From positions 1 through 51,339 of the forward strand of contig CACFGV010000013.1 of the NCBI GenBank assembly GCA_902565895.1: a stretch of DNA of 51,339 nt, read 5' to 3'. Position numbers and translations under genes: made by a program. Numbering within the stretch: position 1 is the stretch's first letter; every line of letters starts with the position of its first letter. The notes under the pieces are model-generated. The model made no database searches and was not told where the DNA came from. It worked only from the letters and a program-made list of their open reading frames with translations. This DNA is from K189A clade bacterium (GTDB lineage Bacteria > Pseudomonadota > Gammaproteobacteria > Pseudomonadales > Azotimanducaceae). Below are positions 1 through 8,380 of this stretch, piece after piece.

Positions 1-29
1 AACAAAAACTCCAGCCCATAGGAGAAACC

Positions 30-818
30 ATGTCTGATAACCAAATGCTTTACGTCGTAGAGAACAACGTTGCGACGATTACCTTTAATCGCCCGGAGCA
101 GCAGAACACCATCTCAGGCAGTATGCTTAACCGACTGAGCGAGTTGCTGCTAGAGGCAGATGCCGACACCGAGGTACGCGCCATCATCATCACCGGCAGC
201 GGCAAATTCTTCTGCGCGGGCCTGGATCTGCGCGGGAGCGACATCACCGACAACATTACCTCGGACAGACCTAAGGCCACTTTGGATTTGCGAAACACCC
301 CACCCACGGTGTTGCACAACTTAGATACCCCAACCATCGCCGCTGTAAACGGTTCGGCAGCGGGTTATGGCATGGATTTAGCGCTGGGCTGTGACATAAG
401 AATCATGGCCGACAACGCCAAATTGGCGGCCGCGTTCACGGCGCGGGGCGTCGTACCTGAGTCAGGCGGTACCTGGATTTTACCGAGGCTTATCGGTTGG
501 TCGCGCGCCAGCGAAATTATTTTCACCGGTAAAACATTGAATGCCGCAGAGTGTAAAGAGATGGGACTGGTCTCCCATGTGACAAACAACAACGAGGTGG
601 GTGAACGAGCGAATACCATCGCAAAGGAGATCGCCAGTCGCGCACCCTTGGCGGTACAAGCCTCGAAACGGATGATGCGCATGGGCATGAATGAGACCTT
701 TAATGATCATGTGCATCACGTATTCTTACAACTCCTGCCCCTGTTCCAATCGCAAGACTTTGCCGAAGGCATGGCTTCGTTTATGGAAAAACGCGAAGCA
801 GAATTTAAAGGCCGCTAA
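30..818 (+). CDS. Enoyl-CoA hydratase/isomerase family protein (crotonase 1)
   Basis: A 262-residue crotonase-fold protein, probably acting on an enoyl-CoA or related thioester in the cytoplasm. The first oxyanion-hole segment FCAGLDL lies at residues 61-67 and the second at AAGYGMD (110-116). The classical catalytic pair of rat hydratase (Glu144/Glu164) is not conserved: the first position is Asp116 and the second is not acidic. A Glu at 144 in VVPESGGTW is the likely acid/base, as in many divergent crotonases, so hydratase activity is not certain; isomerase or hydrolase is possible. AGGAGA precedes the ATG by a normal distance. First gene of a plus-strand operon with thiolase (39 bp gap), lipoprotein and acyl-CoA dehydrogenase. 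It is a clear paralogue of the crotonase at 29645-30478. Confidence 0.9.
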   Translation: MSDNQMLYVVENNVATITFNRPEQQNTISGSMLNRLSELLLEADADTEVRAIIITGSGKFFCAGLDLRGSDITDNITSDRPKATLDLRNTPPTVLHNLDTPTIAAVNGSAAGYGMDLALGCDIRIMADNAKLAAAFTARGVVPESGGTWILPRLIGWSRASEIIFTGKTLNAAECKEMGLVSHVTNNNEVGERANTIAKEIASRAPLAVQASKRMMRMGMNETFNDHVHHVFLQLLPLFQSQDFAEGMASFMEKREAEFKGR

Positions 819-857
819 CCACCCTACTTATCACCATTCAACTTTTAAGGAATTGCT

Positions 858-2096
858 ATGACTGACGCTTACATTATTGACGCCGCTCGAACACCTCGCG
901 GCATTGGCAAACTCGGCAAAGGTTCCCTGTCAGAATTTCACCCCGGCAGGTTGCTGGCCAAAGTGTTCGAGGGTATTGAACAACGCAACGATTTAAACAC
1001 CGCCGAAATAGACGACGTTGTGGTGGGATGCAGTTCGCAAGTGGGCAAGCAAGGTTCATGCGTGGGCCGAATGGCGGCCTTAGATGCCGGGTGGGATACC
1101 TCAGCCTCAGCGGTGACGTTAGATCGCTTTTGCGGCTCGGGCATTACGTCGGTGAATCTCGCCGCTGCCAACATCATGAGCGGCATGGATGACCTGTGTG
1201 TTGCTGGCGGTGTGGAGATGATGTCCTATACCGCTACCTTGATGCCAGAAAACGGCAATCGCACCGTAGACGGCGGCAATCTGCATCTTCGAGATTTGCA
1301 TCCGCAACCCCACCAGGGTGTTTGCGCCGACATTATCGCCACTCTGGAGGGCTTCAGCCGTGAAGAATTGGATGCTCTGGCCGTTGAAAGCCAGAATCGC
1401 GCCCAACACGCCGTTGCCAATGGCCACTTTGATCGCAGCCTAATTGCGGTAAATAACGACGACGGTACGGTAGCTTTAGATCGCGAGGAATTCCCGCGCC
1501 CTGGAACCACCTTGGAAACCCTTGCCAGCCTGCCCACCGTGTTCTCGCAATTTATGGATGCGCCCATCGATGACGGTGGTGAGACCTTTGCACAGCTGGT
1601 GGCACGCCGCTATCCAGACCTCGCCATAAATCACGTGCACCATGCAGGTAACAGCTCGGGTGTGGTAGATGGCGCTGCGGCATTGATTCTCAGCAATAAG
1701 GCCTATGCCGACAAAGTCGGCTGGAAACCTCGGGCGCGCATCGTCGCTATGGCTACGGTAGGCGGTGATCCGACCTTGATGCTTAACGAACCGGTGCCCG
1801 CGGCAAAGAAAGCGTTAGAACGTGCCGGCATGACCGCTGACGACATCGACTTGTTTGAGATCAACGAGGCATTTTCTGTGGTGGCCGCGAAGTTTATCCG
1901 CGACCTGGCGTTGGATCCGGCCAAAGTAAACGTCAACGGTGGTGCCATGGCGCTGGGACATCCTATTGCCGCTACCGGCTCTATTTTGATTGGCACCGTG
2001 CTTGACGAGCTCGAGCGCCGCGACCTGAATACAGGTCTGGTCACCATGTGCACAGGCGGCGGCATGGCCCCTGCAATCATCATTGAGCGCGTTTAG
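858..2096 (+). CDS. Thiolase family protein (acetyl-CoA C-acyltransferase)
   Basis: A 412-residue thiolase that would cleave a 3-ketoacyl-CoA with CoA, or run the reverse condensation. The nucleophilic Cys is C92 in DRFCGSG, the conserved His is H368 in GHPIAATG, and the second catalytic Cys is C398 in MCTGGGMA, so the triad is complete. Length is slightly above the usual 390-400. AAGGAATTGCT precedes the ATG. The 3' end overlaps the following lipoprotein gene by 14 bp, which suggests translational coupling. Its place between a crotonase and an acyl-CoA dehydrogenase supports a beta-oxidation-like role. Chain-length or ring specificity cannot be read from the sequence. Confidence 0.93.
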   Translation: MTDAYIIDAARTPRGIGKLGKGSLSEFHPGRLLAKVFEGIEQRNDLNTAEIDDVVVGCSSQVGKQGSCVGRMAALDAGWDTSASAVTLDRFCGSGITSVNLAAANIMSGMDDLCVAGGVEMMSYTATLMPENGNRTVDGGNLHLRDLHPQPHQGVCADIIATLEGFSREELDALAVESQNRAQHAVANGHFDRSLIAVNNDDGTVALDREEFPRPGTTLETLASLPTVFSQFMDAPIDDGGETFAQLVARRYPDLAINHVHHAGNSSGVVDGAAALILSNKAYADKVGWKPRARIVAMATVGGDPTLMLNEPVPAAKKALERAGMTADDIDLFEINEAFSVVAAKFIRDLALDPAKVNVNGGAMALGHPIAATGSILIGTVLDELERRDLNTGLVTMCTGGGMAPAIIIERV

Positions 2097-2811
2097 ATTT
2101 TTGTTCTACGTTGCAGCCGCCCTGTTGATGGGCGGCTGCGATACGAGCGAGCAAGATACCCTGCTCGAGGCTCAAGCTTTTCTCGATCAATGGCTCCAGC
2201 CGTCAGGGGATGAGTCCGGTGAAATAACCCAACCTAATTGTCATGGTTATGGCGAGCTAATGTTTCCAGCGGCAAGCTGTGTAGACATGTATGAACACGC
2301 CAAACGCATTGACCCATCTAGCCGGGTGTTAGAACGCATAAACTCACTGGATTGTTTCGGCACCGGGGCGCAGCGAGTTTGCGGCGACTTTGTGGAAATC
2401 TGGTATCGCAGCAGAGATGCCAGCGGCCGCGACATCAAGGAGGGCTCGGTGGTAAAGCGAGACGACGGGGCGTTTCGATTGTATTGGTACCGATCAGATC
2501 TGTTGTTCACAACCCTCGCCAAGCGCAAGGAGCAGGCGGATAAAGACGACAGCGATGATCGTCAAAACGACGACACTTTGACTCGCAACTACAACCAACT
2601 GGTGGCCATGCATCCTGAGCTGTATCAATACCCACCGTGTCTAGGCGACATTCGGCTGTCCAGTTCTACTATGATCGGCGTGCCGGTAAGGCTGCAAAAC
2701 CTCCAGCCTTCCGACATTCATCAGCGAGCAGCGCAATGCTCGGCAAGCATTTGTTTCGCTGTCGTCGGGCAAAAAATCACTACATTGTGTTCAAAGGAAG
2801 ACCATGACTGA
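2083..2811 (+). CDS. Putative lipoprotein of unknown function
   Basis: A 242-residue protein I do not recognise. It starts with TTG inside the thiolase 3' end; the N-terminus has a hydrophobic stretch (residues 4-16) followed by LLMGGC with Cys19, a plausible lipobox, so it is probably an envelope lipoprotein. The rest is hydrophilic, rich in Asp/Ser and has several cysteines. It overlaps the thiolase by 14 bp and the next gene by 8 bp, so it is embedded in a catabolic operon although it is not an enzyme of obvious type. A role in substrate capture or signalling would be speculation. The TTG start is chosen because it gives the complete signal peptide. Confidence 0.7.
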   Translation: MSAFRFLFYVAAALLMGGCDTSEQDTLLEAQAFLDQWLQPSGDESGEITQPNCHGYGELMFPAASCVDMYEHAKRIDPSSRVLERINSLDCFGTGAQRVCGDFVEIWYRSRDASGRDIKEGSVVKRDDGAFRLYWYRSDLLFTTLAKRKEQADKDDSDDRQNDDTLTRNYNQLVAMHPELYQYPPCLGDIRLSSSTMIGVPVRLQNLQPSDIHQRAAQCSASICFAVVGQKITTLCSKEDHD

Positions 2812-3991
2812 CTCCAACGCCGTAGCTGAATTTCGCCGCGAACTGCGTGATTGGCTTGCCGAAAATTGCCCACCAGGCGTGCGCGACGGTGCCGAACCCA
2901 CCGTTGAAACCACACCGTGGGGCAGTTCTAAGATCCCTCTGGATTCCGACAGCCGACTGTGGCTAGAGCGCATGGCACAACGCGGCTTCACGGTACCCAC
3001 CTGGCCGGTGAAATACGGCGGTGCTGGGCTAGACCGCGATCTTTACCCGGTGCTGATTGAAGAACTGAAACGTATCAACGCGAGAACACCCCTGACCGGG
3101 CGCGGCGTTAACTACATCGGGCCAACAATCTTAGAGCTGGGGACTGACGAACAAAAAGCTAAGTGGCTGCCAGGCATTGCGCGGGGCGAAGGCGGTTGGG
3201 CCATGGGCTATTCTGAACCCGGCGCGGGTTCAGATCTGGCAAGTCTGTCTTGTCGAGCCGAGCTCAACGGCGATCACTACGTGATCAACGGTCGAAAGGT
3301 GTGGACCTCGGACGCTATGGATTGTGACTACATCTTTATCCTGGCGCGGACCGACCCAGACGCACCTAAGCACAAAGGCATCAGTCTGATTTTGGTGGAC
3401 ATGCATCAACCCGGCGTCCAGGTCAGCCCGATCCGTCTACTTAGCGGCGCCTCCCCCTTTAACGAGACTGTTTTTGAAAACGCTATCGCACCAGCGGCAG
3501 ATGTCATTGGCGGCATAAATAACGGCTGGACCGCAGGCAAACGGTTGTTGCAGTTCGAGCGTTCGACCCACGCCGGCATCAATACATCCGGTTCCCAAGG
3601 CGGCCGAACCCAAGACAGCGAGCTGCCCAGGCAGCTGGCGCCCTATCTAAGCAATCAACCCGCACTGCGACGCGCGTTGACAGCCCATGAGATGGCATTT
3701 GCCGCACAACGGCTGACGCAAAAGCGAGTAATTGAAGAGACCGCAGCCAACGCCCCGGGTTTTGCATCCTCGGCAGTAAAACTGTCCAACGCGCTGATTA
3801 CCCAAGCCGGCGATGAGCTGCGCATTGCTACTTTAGGGACTAACGGCATCGGTTGGAGCGGCGATTTTCAGCCGGAAGAGCTGACGGCCACCCGAACGTG
3901 GCTGAAACAGAAGTCGCTTACCATTGCTGGCGGCACCATGGAGGTGCAAAAAAACATTATCGCCAAGCGAGTGCTGGGGCTGCCTGACTAG
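2804..3991 (+). CDS. Acyl-CoA dehydrogenase (paralogue 1)
   Basis: A 395-residue flavoprotein expected to introduce an alpha-beta double bond into an acyl-CoA, passing electrons to an electron-transfer flavoprotein. The signature GYSEPGAGSDLAS is at 135-147 and the C-terminal CoA/FAD segment ends in KRVLGLPD. The Glu of the common YEG motif is replaced (TIAGGTMEVQ), so the base is probably Glu252 in the LLQFER segment, as in other FadE-type enzymes. This resembles the FadE branch acting on branched or polycyclic acyl-CoAs in mycobacteria and proteobacteria. The ATG overlaps the lipoprotein gene by 8 bp with AAAGGAAGACC upstream. A paralogue lies at 34601-35800. Confidence 0.92.
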   Translation: MTDSNAVAEFRRELRDWLAENCPPGVRDGAEPTVETTPWGSSKIPLDSDSRLWLERMAQRGFTVPTWPVKYGGAGLDRDLYPVLIEELKRINARTPLTGRGVNYIGPTILELGTDEQKAKWLPGIARGEGGWAMGYSEPGAGSDLASLSCRAELNGDHYVINGRKVWTSDAMDCDYIFILARTDPDAPKHKGISLILVDMHQPGVQVSPIRLLSGASPFNETVFENAIAPAADVIGGINNGWTAGKRLLQFERSTHAGINTSGSQGGRTQDSELPRQLAPYLSNQPALRRALTAHEMAFAAQRLTQKRVIEETAANAPGFASSAVKLSNALITQAGDELRIATLGTNGIGWSGDFQPEELTATRTWLKQKSLTIAGGTMEVQKNIIAKRVLGLPD

Positions 3992-4010
3992 AGCGCCCGC
4001 TGTAGATACC

Positions 4011-4652
4011 CTAGGGCTGCAAACGCTCGATCAACCAAGTATCGCTGTCGAGCATTTGACGATAGCGAAATCGATCGTGTAAACGGCTCTCGCGACCTTG
4101 CCAGAACTCATAAGCCTCTGGCACTAAACAAAACCCTCTCCACGCATCAGGACGAGTGACTTGGTCTTTACTGCTCTGTTCCAGCGCGCTAAAACGCGCC
4201 TCAAGCTGCGCGCGAGATTCAATGGGTTGGCTCTGCACAGACGTCGCCGCTGCCAACTGACTGGCCCGTGGCCGCGAACGGAAATACGCTTCTGTCTGCG
4301 CCTCTGATATGCGACTTACCGTCCCACGAATGCGTATCTGGCGCTCCATCTCTCGCCAATAGAACAGTAATTCAGCTTTGGGGTTAGCAGCCAAGGCCTG
4401 GCCTTTCTCGCTGCGTGCGTCGCTAAACCAAACAAAACCGTGCTGATCGAATTCTTTCAACAAAACGATACGCGCCGAAGGCTGCCCGGCCCCATCTACT
4501 GTGGCTACGGTCATGGCGGTTGCGTCTTCGACCGCCCCGGCAAGAGCTTGCTGTAGCCAAACCTCAAATTGTTGCAGTGGCCGAGCTGCTAAATCTGCGC
4601 GTCTGAGCTGGGTGAACGTGTATTCCCTACGGATGTCGCGGGTTTGCTCCAT
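4011..4652 (-). CDS. pdxH: Pyridoxamine 5'-phosphate oxidase
   Basis: A 213-residue FMN enzyme that oxidises pyridoxamine- or pyridoxine-5'-phosphate to pyridoxal-5'-phosphate in the cytoplasm. Length and ends fit the family: an N-terminal REYTFTQLRRADL segment, the FMN-binding VLLKEFDQHGFVWFSDARS stretch, and the C-terminal EFWQGRESRLHDR motif that binds substrate phosphate and FMN. The ATG at 4652 is chosen over an upstream in-frame start because AAGGATG lies just before it and the extra 37 residues have no family counterpart. It is the last gene of a minus-strand group and converges on the acyl-CoA dehydrogenase with a 19 bp gap. Confidence 0.96.
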   Translation of the reverse strand: MEQTRDIRREYTFTQLRRADLAARPLQQFEVWLQQALAGAVEDATAMTVATVDGAGQPSARIVLLKEFDQHGFVWFSDARSEKGQALAANPKAELLFYWREMERQIRIRGTVSRISEAQTEAYFRSRPRASQLAAATSVQSQPIESRAQLEARFSALEQSSKDQVTRPDAWRGFCLVPEAYEFWQGRESRLHDRFRYRQMLDSDTWLIERLQP

Positions 4653-4758
4653 ATTCTTGCATCCTTTGTCACCAGCTAAGCCTAAGCCTTCGCTGCGATT
4701 GAGACCAGTCAGCGCGTACAGACCTGTGGCTAAAATACAGTAAGTTTGTAGCGCTGAG

Positions 4759-4780
4759 ACCACCTAAATTATCAGGTGGT
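4759..4780. repeat. Perfect 7-bp inverted repeat between MFS and pdxH
   Basis: ACCACCT (4759-4765) and AGGTGGT (4774-4780) enclose an 8-base AT-rich loop. It lies just after the MFS stop and upstream of pdxH. No T-run follows on the minus strand, so it is at best a weak terminator or an mRNA-processing hairpin; it could also be an operator for pdxH. Confidence 0.4.
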
Positions 4781-4787
4781 TGCAGGC

Positions 4788-6011
4788 CTAGCTCACCGCA
4801 GCGCTGCGGTAGGCCCAAACCTTGGAAAAGTAAGCGCCATACAAGAACAGCAACAACGAGACGAACATGGCGGGCACCAAGGCGTTGAGGGTGCCAAAGG
4901 TTTCGATAATCCAGCCCAGAATAATTGCGCCGATCGGTGCACTGCCGACCATGCCTATGCTGAATACTGACAGGACCCGTCCGCGGTATTGGGCCTCGGC
5001 GGATTCTTGCACGATGGTGCGCGCCAAGGTGGTCGTTACCCCCATATTTAGACCCCAGCCAATGGTCGCCACTACCAATAACCACATTTCCGGCTCGATC
5101 CACATCAACAGCAGCACCACAATACGGCTGAGCTGCATGATCAAGAATACTTTGCCTGGAAACTTCAATGGCATGTAGCGCAATAGCAATACATTGGAAA
5201 CCGCAGCCGCGGCAAAAAACACCGCCATCAACCAAGCCAACATCCAAGCGTCACCATCGTAGACGCGCTTCACAATAAAGGGGAAGGCCGTTACAAACGA
5301 GCCCGCATTGAAAATGCTGGACACAAAATTGATGAGCAACGCGTCAAATATCACCGGACTTCGATAGGTCGCCCGCAAGCCTTCAGCAATGCCTTGAATC
5401 GGTGAGGCAGCGGCTCCAGTACTTCTACCAACTGGCATAGGAGCAATTCGCAGCATCATGATACCCGCCATCAGTAGCGTGAGCGCCTGCATGATTAACA
5501 CCGGTGAGACGCCCAGCCGATCAATCTGGCCAGCCAGTCCTAGGCCAATGACCTGCACCACATAGCCGATCGCCGTGGCGACGGTAATCCCCTGTTGTAC
5601 AGAGTTACCACTGACACGGTTAAGAATGGCCTGCTGACCCGGCATGGAATAGGACTGCACCACGCTCATGCCCAGCCCCCACAGCGTTACTGTGGCGACA
5701 TTCAACCACTGCCACTGCTCCATAAGCAGTAAAAACAAAGGCAAAATGGGCGCGATAAGATAGATTTGAACCAGTAATCGACGTGCGTCCTTCTGGTCAG
5801 CGCTCGCACCCCCCATCAGCATTAACACAATACCTGGGATTCCGATAAGCGCTTGAATGACACCCACTTGGTCCGCGGGCAAATCGAGAATGCCAATCAG
5901 GATCCAGCTCAGTAGCAACTGCTGCATTGCCAGGGCCATGCCAGAAAAGCCTGTAGAACCCAGGTAGGCACTGAATCCTGGCTCGCGCCAAACTGATTGC
6001 GTCGCTGTCAA
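4788..6011 (-). CDS. MFS transporter (EntS-like/MFS_3 type)
   Basis: A 407-residue integral membrane protein with about 12 hydrophobic segments and the cytoplasmic loop pattern ASADQKDARRLL after helix 2, typical of the major facilitator superfamily. The overall pattern resembles small-molecule exporters of the EntS/MFS_3 group. It starts with TTG at 6011; AAGGGGG lies about 8 bases upstream. pdxH follows on the same strand after about 135 bp. The substrate is not predictable. Confidence 0.85.
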   Translation of the reverse strand: MTATQSVWREPGFSAYLGSTGFSGMALAMQQLLLSWILIGILDLPADQVGVIQALIGIPGIVLMLMGGASADQKDARRLLVQIYLIAPILPLFLLLMEQWQWLNVATVTLWGLGMSVVQSYSMPGQQAILNRVSGNSVQQGITVATAIGYVVQVIGLGLAGQIDRLGVSPVLIMQALTLLMAGIMMLRIAPMPVGRSTGAAASPIQGIAEGLRATYRSPVIFDALLINFVSSIFNAGSFVTAFPFIVKRVYDGDAWMLAWLMAVFFAAAAVSNVLLLRYMPLKFPGKVFLIMQLSRIVVLLLMWIEPEMWLLVVATIGWGLNMGVTTTLARTIVQESAEAQYRGRVLSVFSIGMVGSAPIGAIILGWIIETFGTLNALVPAMFVSLLLFLYGAYFSKVWAYRSAAVS

Positions 6012-6109
6012 AACTCGCCCCCTTCCCTGCGAGATGCATGTCGCAGAATCTACGCTAATTCATAACGATGCAATGACTAAAATTACAGCTCGATTCGAGC
6101 CCACTGCTG

Positions 6110-6760
6110 TTACGTCGCCCGCAGTAATTGTGGCAACTCAGCGAGAGTCTTTAACCGATACTGGGCCTGACTGAAGTCGTGGCCACGGGTGAAGTGATTG
6201 TCAACAATTGCGCAATCAATTGACGCTGCACGAGCAGCCTGCAAGCCGCGCTCCGAGTCCTCGATCACCAAAGCCTGTTCTGCTGGAGCAGAGAATTTAT
6301 TCAGCGCCATTAAGTAGGGCTCAGGATGTGGTTTTGAGTACACGTAATCCTCTCGCGCCAGCACGAACTGCATAAAATGCAAAATGTCGTCGTTGGGGTG
6401 GATCACTTCGAAATCTCGTCGCTTGCACGTGGTCACAATGGCCATGTCATAGTCTTCGGCGAGTTCCGCCAGCACCTCAATTACTCCCGGTATGCGAATG
6501 TCTTCGGTGCGTAAATAGTGCTGGTAATAGCTGTCTCTGCGCGCTTGCGCGGCGTCGATCTGACGTTCATCAATACTGGCCTGCAACGCCAAACTCCAAC
6601 TCGATTGGCCCTTGATCATGATCTGTTGATAGACCTCGGGCGGCAGTTCAACACCCAGTTCCCCAAGCGCTCGCCTTGTGGCGGTGTAATACCATTGCTC
6701 GGTATCCACTAGCACGCCGTCGTTGTCCCATAGAATGAATTTGCGGCGTGGTGCGCTCAA
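6110..6760 (-). CDS. HAD-superfamily phosphatase
   Basis: A 216-residue haloacid-dehalogenase-family hydrolase, probably a phosphomonoesterase or phosphoglucomutase-like enzyme. Motif I is LWDNDGVLVD with nucleophile Asp12 and acid/base Asp14; motif II Thr is in VTTCKRRD; motif III Lys is in YSKPHPEPYL; motif IV is VIEDSERGLQAA. A helical cap sits between motifs I and II (subfamily I). The start is TTG with AGGTGG upstream. The gene begins 18 bp after the stop of the LEH-like gene, so the two are probably co-transcribed. Substrate unknown. Confidence 0.88.
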   Translation of the reverse strand: MSAPRRKFILWDNDGVLVDTEQWYYTATRRALGELGVELPPEVYQQIMIKGQSSWSLALQASIDERQIDAAQARRDSYYQHYLRTEDIRIPGVIEVLAELAEDYDMAIVTTCKRRDFEVIHPNDDILHFMQFVLAREDYVYSKPHPEPYLMALNKFSAPAEQALVIEDSERGLQAARAASIDCAIVDNHFTRGHDFSQAQYRLKTLAELPQLLRAT

Positions 6761-6778
6761 AGATTCACCACCTGACGC

Positions 6779-7153
6779 TTATGCGGCACTCATGGCGCGG
6801 CTGTAGGTATTGGCGTCAAAGTAGTCCCGCCACTCGTTAATTTTACCATCACGCATTAAAAATACCCCCACACAGGGTAGATCAACATCACCCTGGCTGC
6901 TCTTGGTGCGATCAAGTCGTTCACAAAACACTACGTCTTCGGAACTGCTGATTTGGATAATATCCCAAGTAGTAGACGTCCAAGTTTTCGTAAATTCCGC
7001 AATAAATTGCTCAATCGCCTTGCGCCCACGCACTGGCTGAAACGGCATATTGTAGTAACAGCCGTCCTCGGTGAAATAACTGGCCAACCGCGCAGGATCT
7101 AACTGGCTCCAGGCGGCCACGAACTCAACAATAATGCCCTCATTGTCATGCAT
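6779..7153 (-). CDS. Limonene-1,2-epoxide hydrolase-like (NTF2/SnoaL fold) protein
   Basis: A 124-residue single-domain protein of the SnoaL/NTF2-like fold. Two features point to the limonene-1,2-epoxide hydrolase branch: an Arg-x-Asp pair (R79, D81 in ERLDR) and the C-terminal WRDYFD motif (108-113), matching the Arg-Asp-Asp active site described for the Rhodococcus enzyme. It may open an epoxide without a covalent intermediate; steroid-isomerase-like or non-catalytic roles remain possible. GAGGAATAGGA precedes the ATG. With the exported alpha/beta hydrolase at 15820 it gives the window two unrelated epoxide-hydrolase candidates. Confidence 0.75.
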   Translation of the reverse strand: MHDNEGIIVEFVAAWSQLDPARLASYFTEDGCYYNMPFQPVRGRKAIEQFIAEFTKTWTSTTWDIIQISSSEDVVFCERLDRTKSSQGDVDLPCVGVFLMRDGKINEWRDYFDANTYSRAMSAA

Positions 7154-7178
7154 AGTCCTATTCCTCTCGGTTTGCAGA

Positions 7179-8236
7179 TCAAAGCCCGCAGGCTTTGGCC
7201 AGTCGCTCTACATCTAAACCTTGCTGCAACTGTGGGAAGTACCGCGTGAAGGCCTCACGCTCCAATTTACTGGCGTATACGTCCTGAAAGAAATATCGCC
7301 CGTGCTTTACGACGTAATTTAAAATGAAAAATCGATAGGCTTCGGGCACAAATTCCAGCTCTTCGCGAGTGATTGGATAGACTTCGTGGTAGGCCGCTAA
7401 GAATCTCGCAAAACCGTCCTCTAACAGAGTGTCGAGGTCATAGCTAAACAGAGATCGATCCCCCGCTCTCGAACACACGCGGCTGAAGAAATAAAAATCG
7501 AAAACCCGGGAACTCATGCGGAACCAATCGTAGTCCCAACGAGAAAAAAATTGCAGCTCGCGGGTGACCGAAAAATTACCAATGTTCCAATCGATGAACA
7601 CCGGGATAGGCTGCCAAGCATGGGCACCCAAGGCCTCGGTATTGCGTTCGAACAAATCCATTTGCTGTTGAATCACCGCGATGCGCCCACGATGATGGAA
7701 CTGGCCCTCTGGCTCTTTTAACCAGAGCGCAAGGTCAGTCATACCCCGACGCAGAGTTTTCGACCAGTCAGGCAGGATGTTTGTCAGACTGGTACACGCA
7801 CGATGAAACTCGGCCAACTGTCGGCCCAATGCTTCAATTTGCGTCGGTTGTAGACGTTTGGGCAGCATTTGATCTACACCAATAGGGTTGTAGAAGACCA
7901 CCCAAACATCGACCAGCTCGGTTTGATGGCGATAAGTATAGAGTTGATTTTTTTCAGCAAAGATCGTGACAGGAATTTGTCAAAGGGCGCTGGCAAATTG
8001 TTTGCCAGCGCGTTGATCAGCGAATGATCCTCGACAAAGTGCTCATGGCGACGAAAGTACGACAGCTTGGCGACCACCAGGTCACCGTTTTGCAGCCGCA
8101 CGCGAAACACATGGTTCGTTGACACCAGCACGCTGATGTCGTCCACACTACACACAGGCCTGGTGCTGTCGTAGTCCTGCCAGGCCTTTGCAACAATGTC
8201 TAAAAAGTCGATCTGCACGTTAATCGCTCTACACAC
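7179..8236 (-). pseudogene. Aminoglycoside-phosphotransferase/kinase-fold protein, frameshifted
   Basis: Two partial reading frames (8236 down to about 7955, then on to 7179) form one kinase-fold phosphotransferase of about 352 residues if one base is added in a run of seven A on the minus strand (plus-strand T7 at 7948-7954). The N-lobe has VVAKLSYFRR (nucleotide-binding Lys). The C-lobe has a modified Brenner motif FIDWNIGN, where the usual His is Phe but Asp and Asn remain, and a downstream WDYDW metal-binding segment. Read through with the extra base, the junction gives LLKKNQLYTYRHQTELVDVW, a sensible continuation. GTG at 8236 is a tentative start; another GTG lies 18 bases downstream. 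Sequencing error, genuine pseudogene or slippage-expressed gene cannot be separated here. Confidence 0.75.
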
Positions 8237-8309
8237 CAGAATAAAACATCCTGGGGCTTAGCAGACAATGCGGCTTGCAAACAGCCTATTTGGCCGAGCG
8301 GTCTGATTT

Positions 8310-8357
8310 GGCAAACCAGTGGTACATTGCACCACTTGGGCACCGCTTGGGTTTGCC
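8310..8357. repeat. Nested inverted repeats between FKBP and phosphotransferase genes
   Basis: An outer 8-bp pair GGCAAACC (8310-8317) and GGTTTGCC (8350-8357) encloses an inner 6-bp pair AGTGGT (8318-8323) and ACCACT (8331-8336). On the minus-strand transcript this lies after the FKBP stop and about 75 bases before the phosphotransferase start, so it could fold as a branched intercistronic hairpin or processing site. No T-run follows. Confidence 0.45.
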
Positions 8358-8380
8358 ATTCGCCCGTTTTGCCCCAGCTT

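Noticed and set aside
7948-7954. Programmed -1 frameshifting like dnaX
   Set aside because: The zero-frame context is G-AAA-AAA, not a full X-XXY-YYZ heptamer, and no stimulatory hairpin or internal SD was obvious; sequencing error or mutation is simpler, so it is kept only as an open possibility.
8291-8340. tRNA-like string TGGCCGAGCGGTCT
   Set aside because: It resembles a Ser/Leu tRNA D-arm, but no acceptor stem, anticodon arm or T-arm consensus can be fitted around it.
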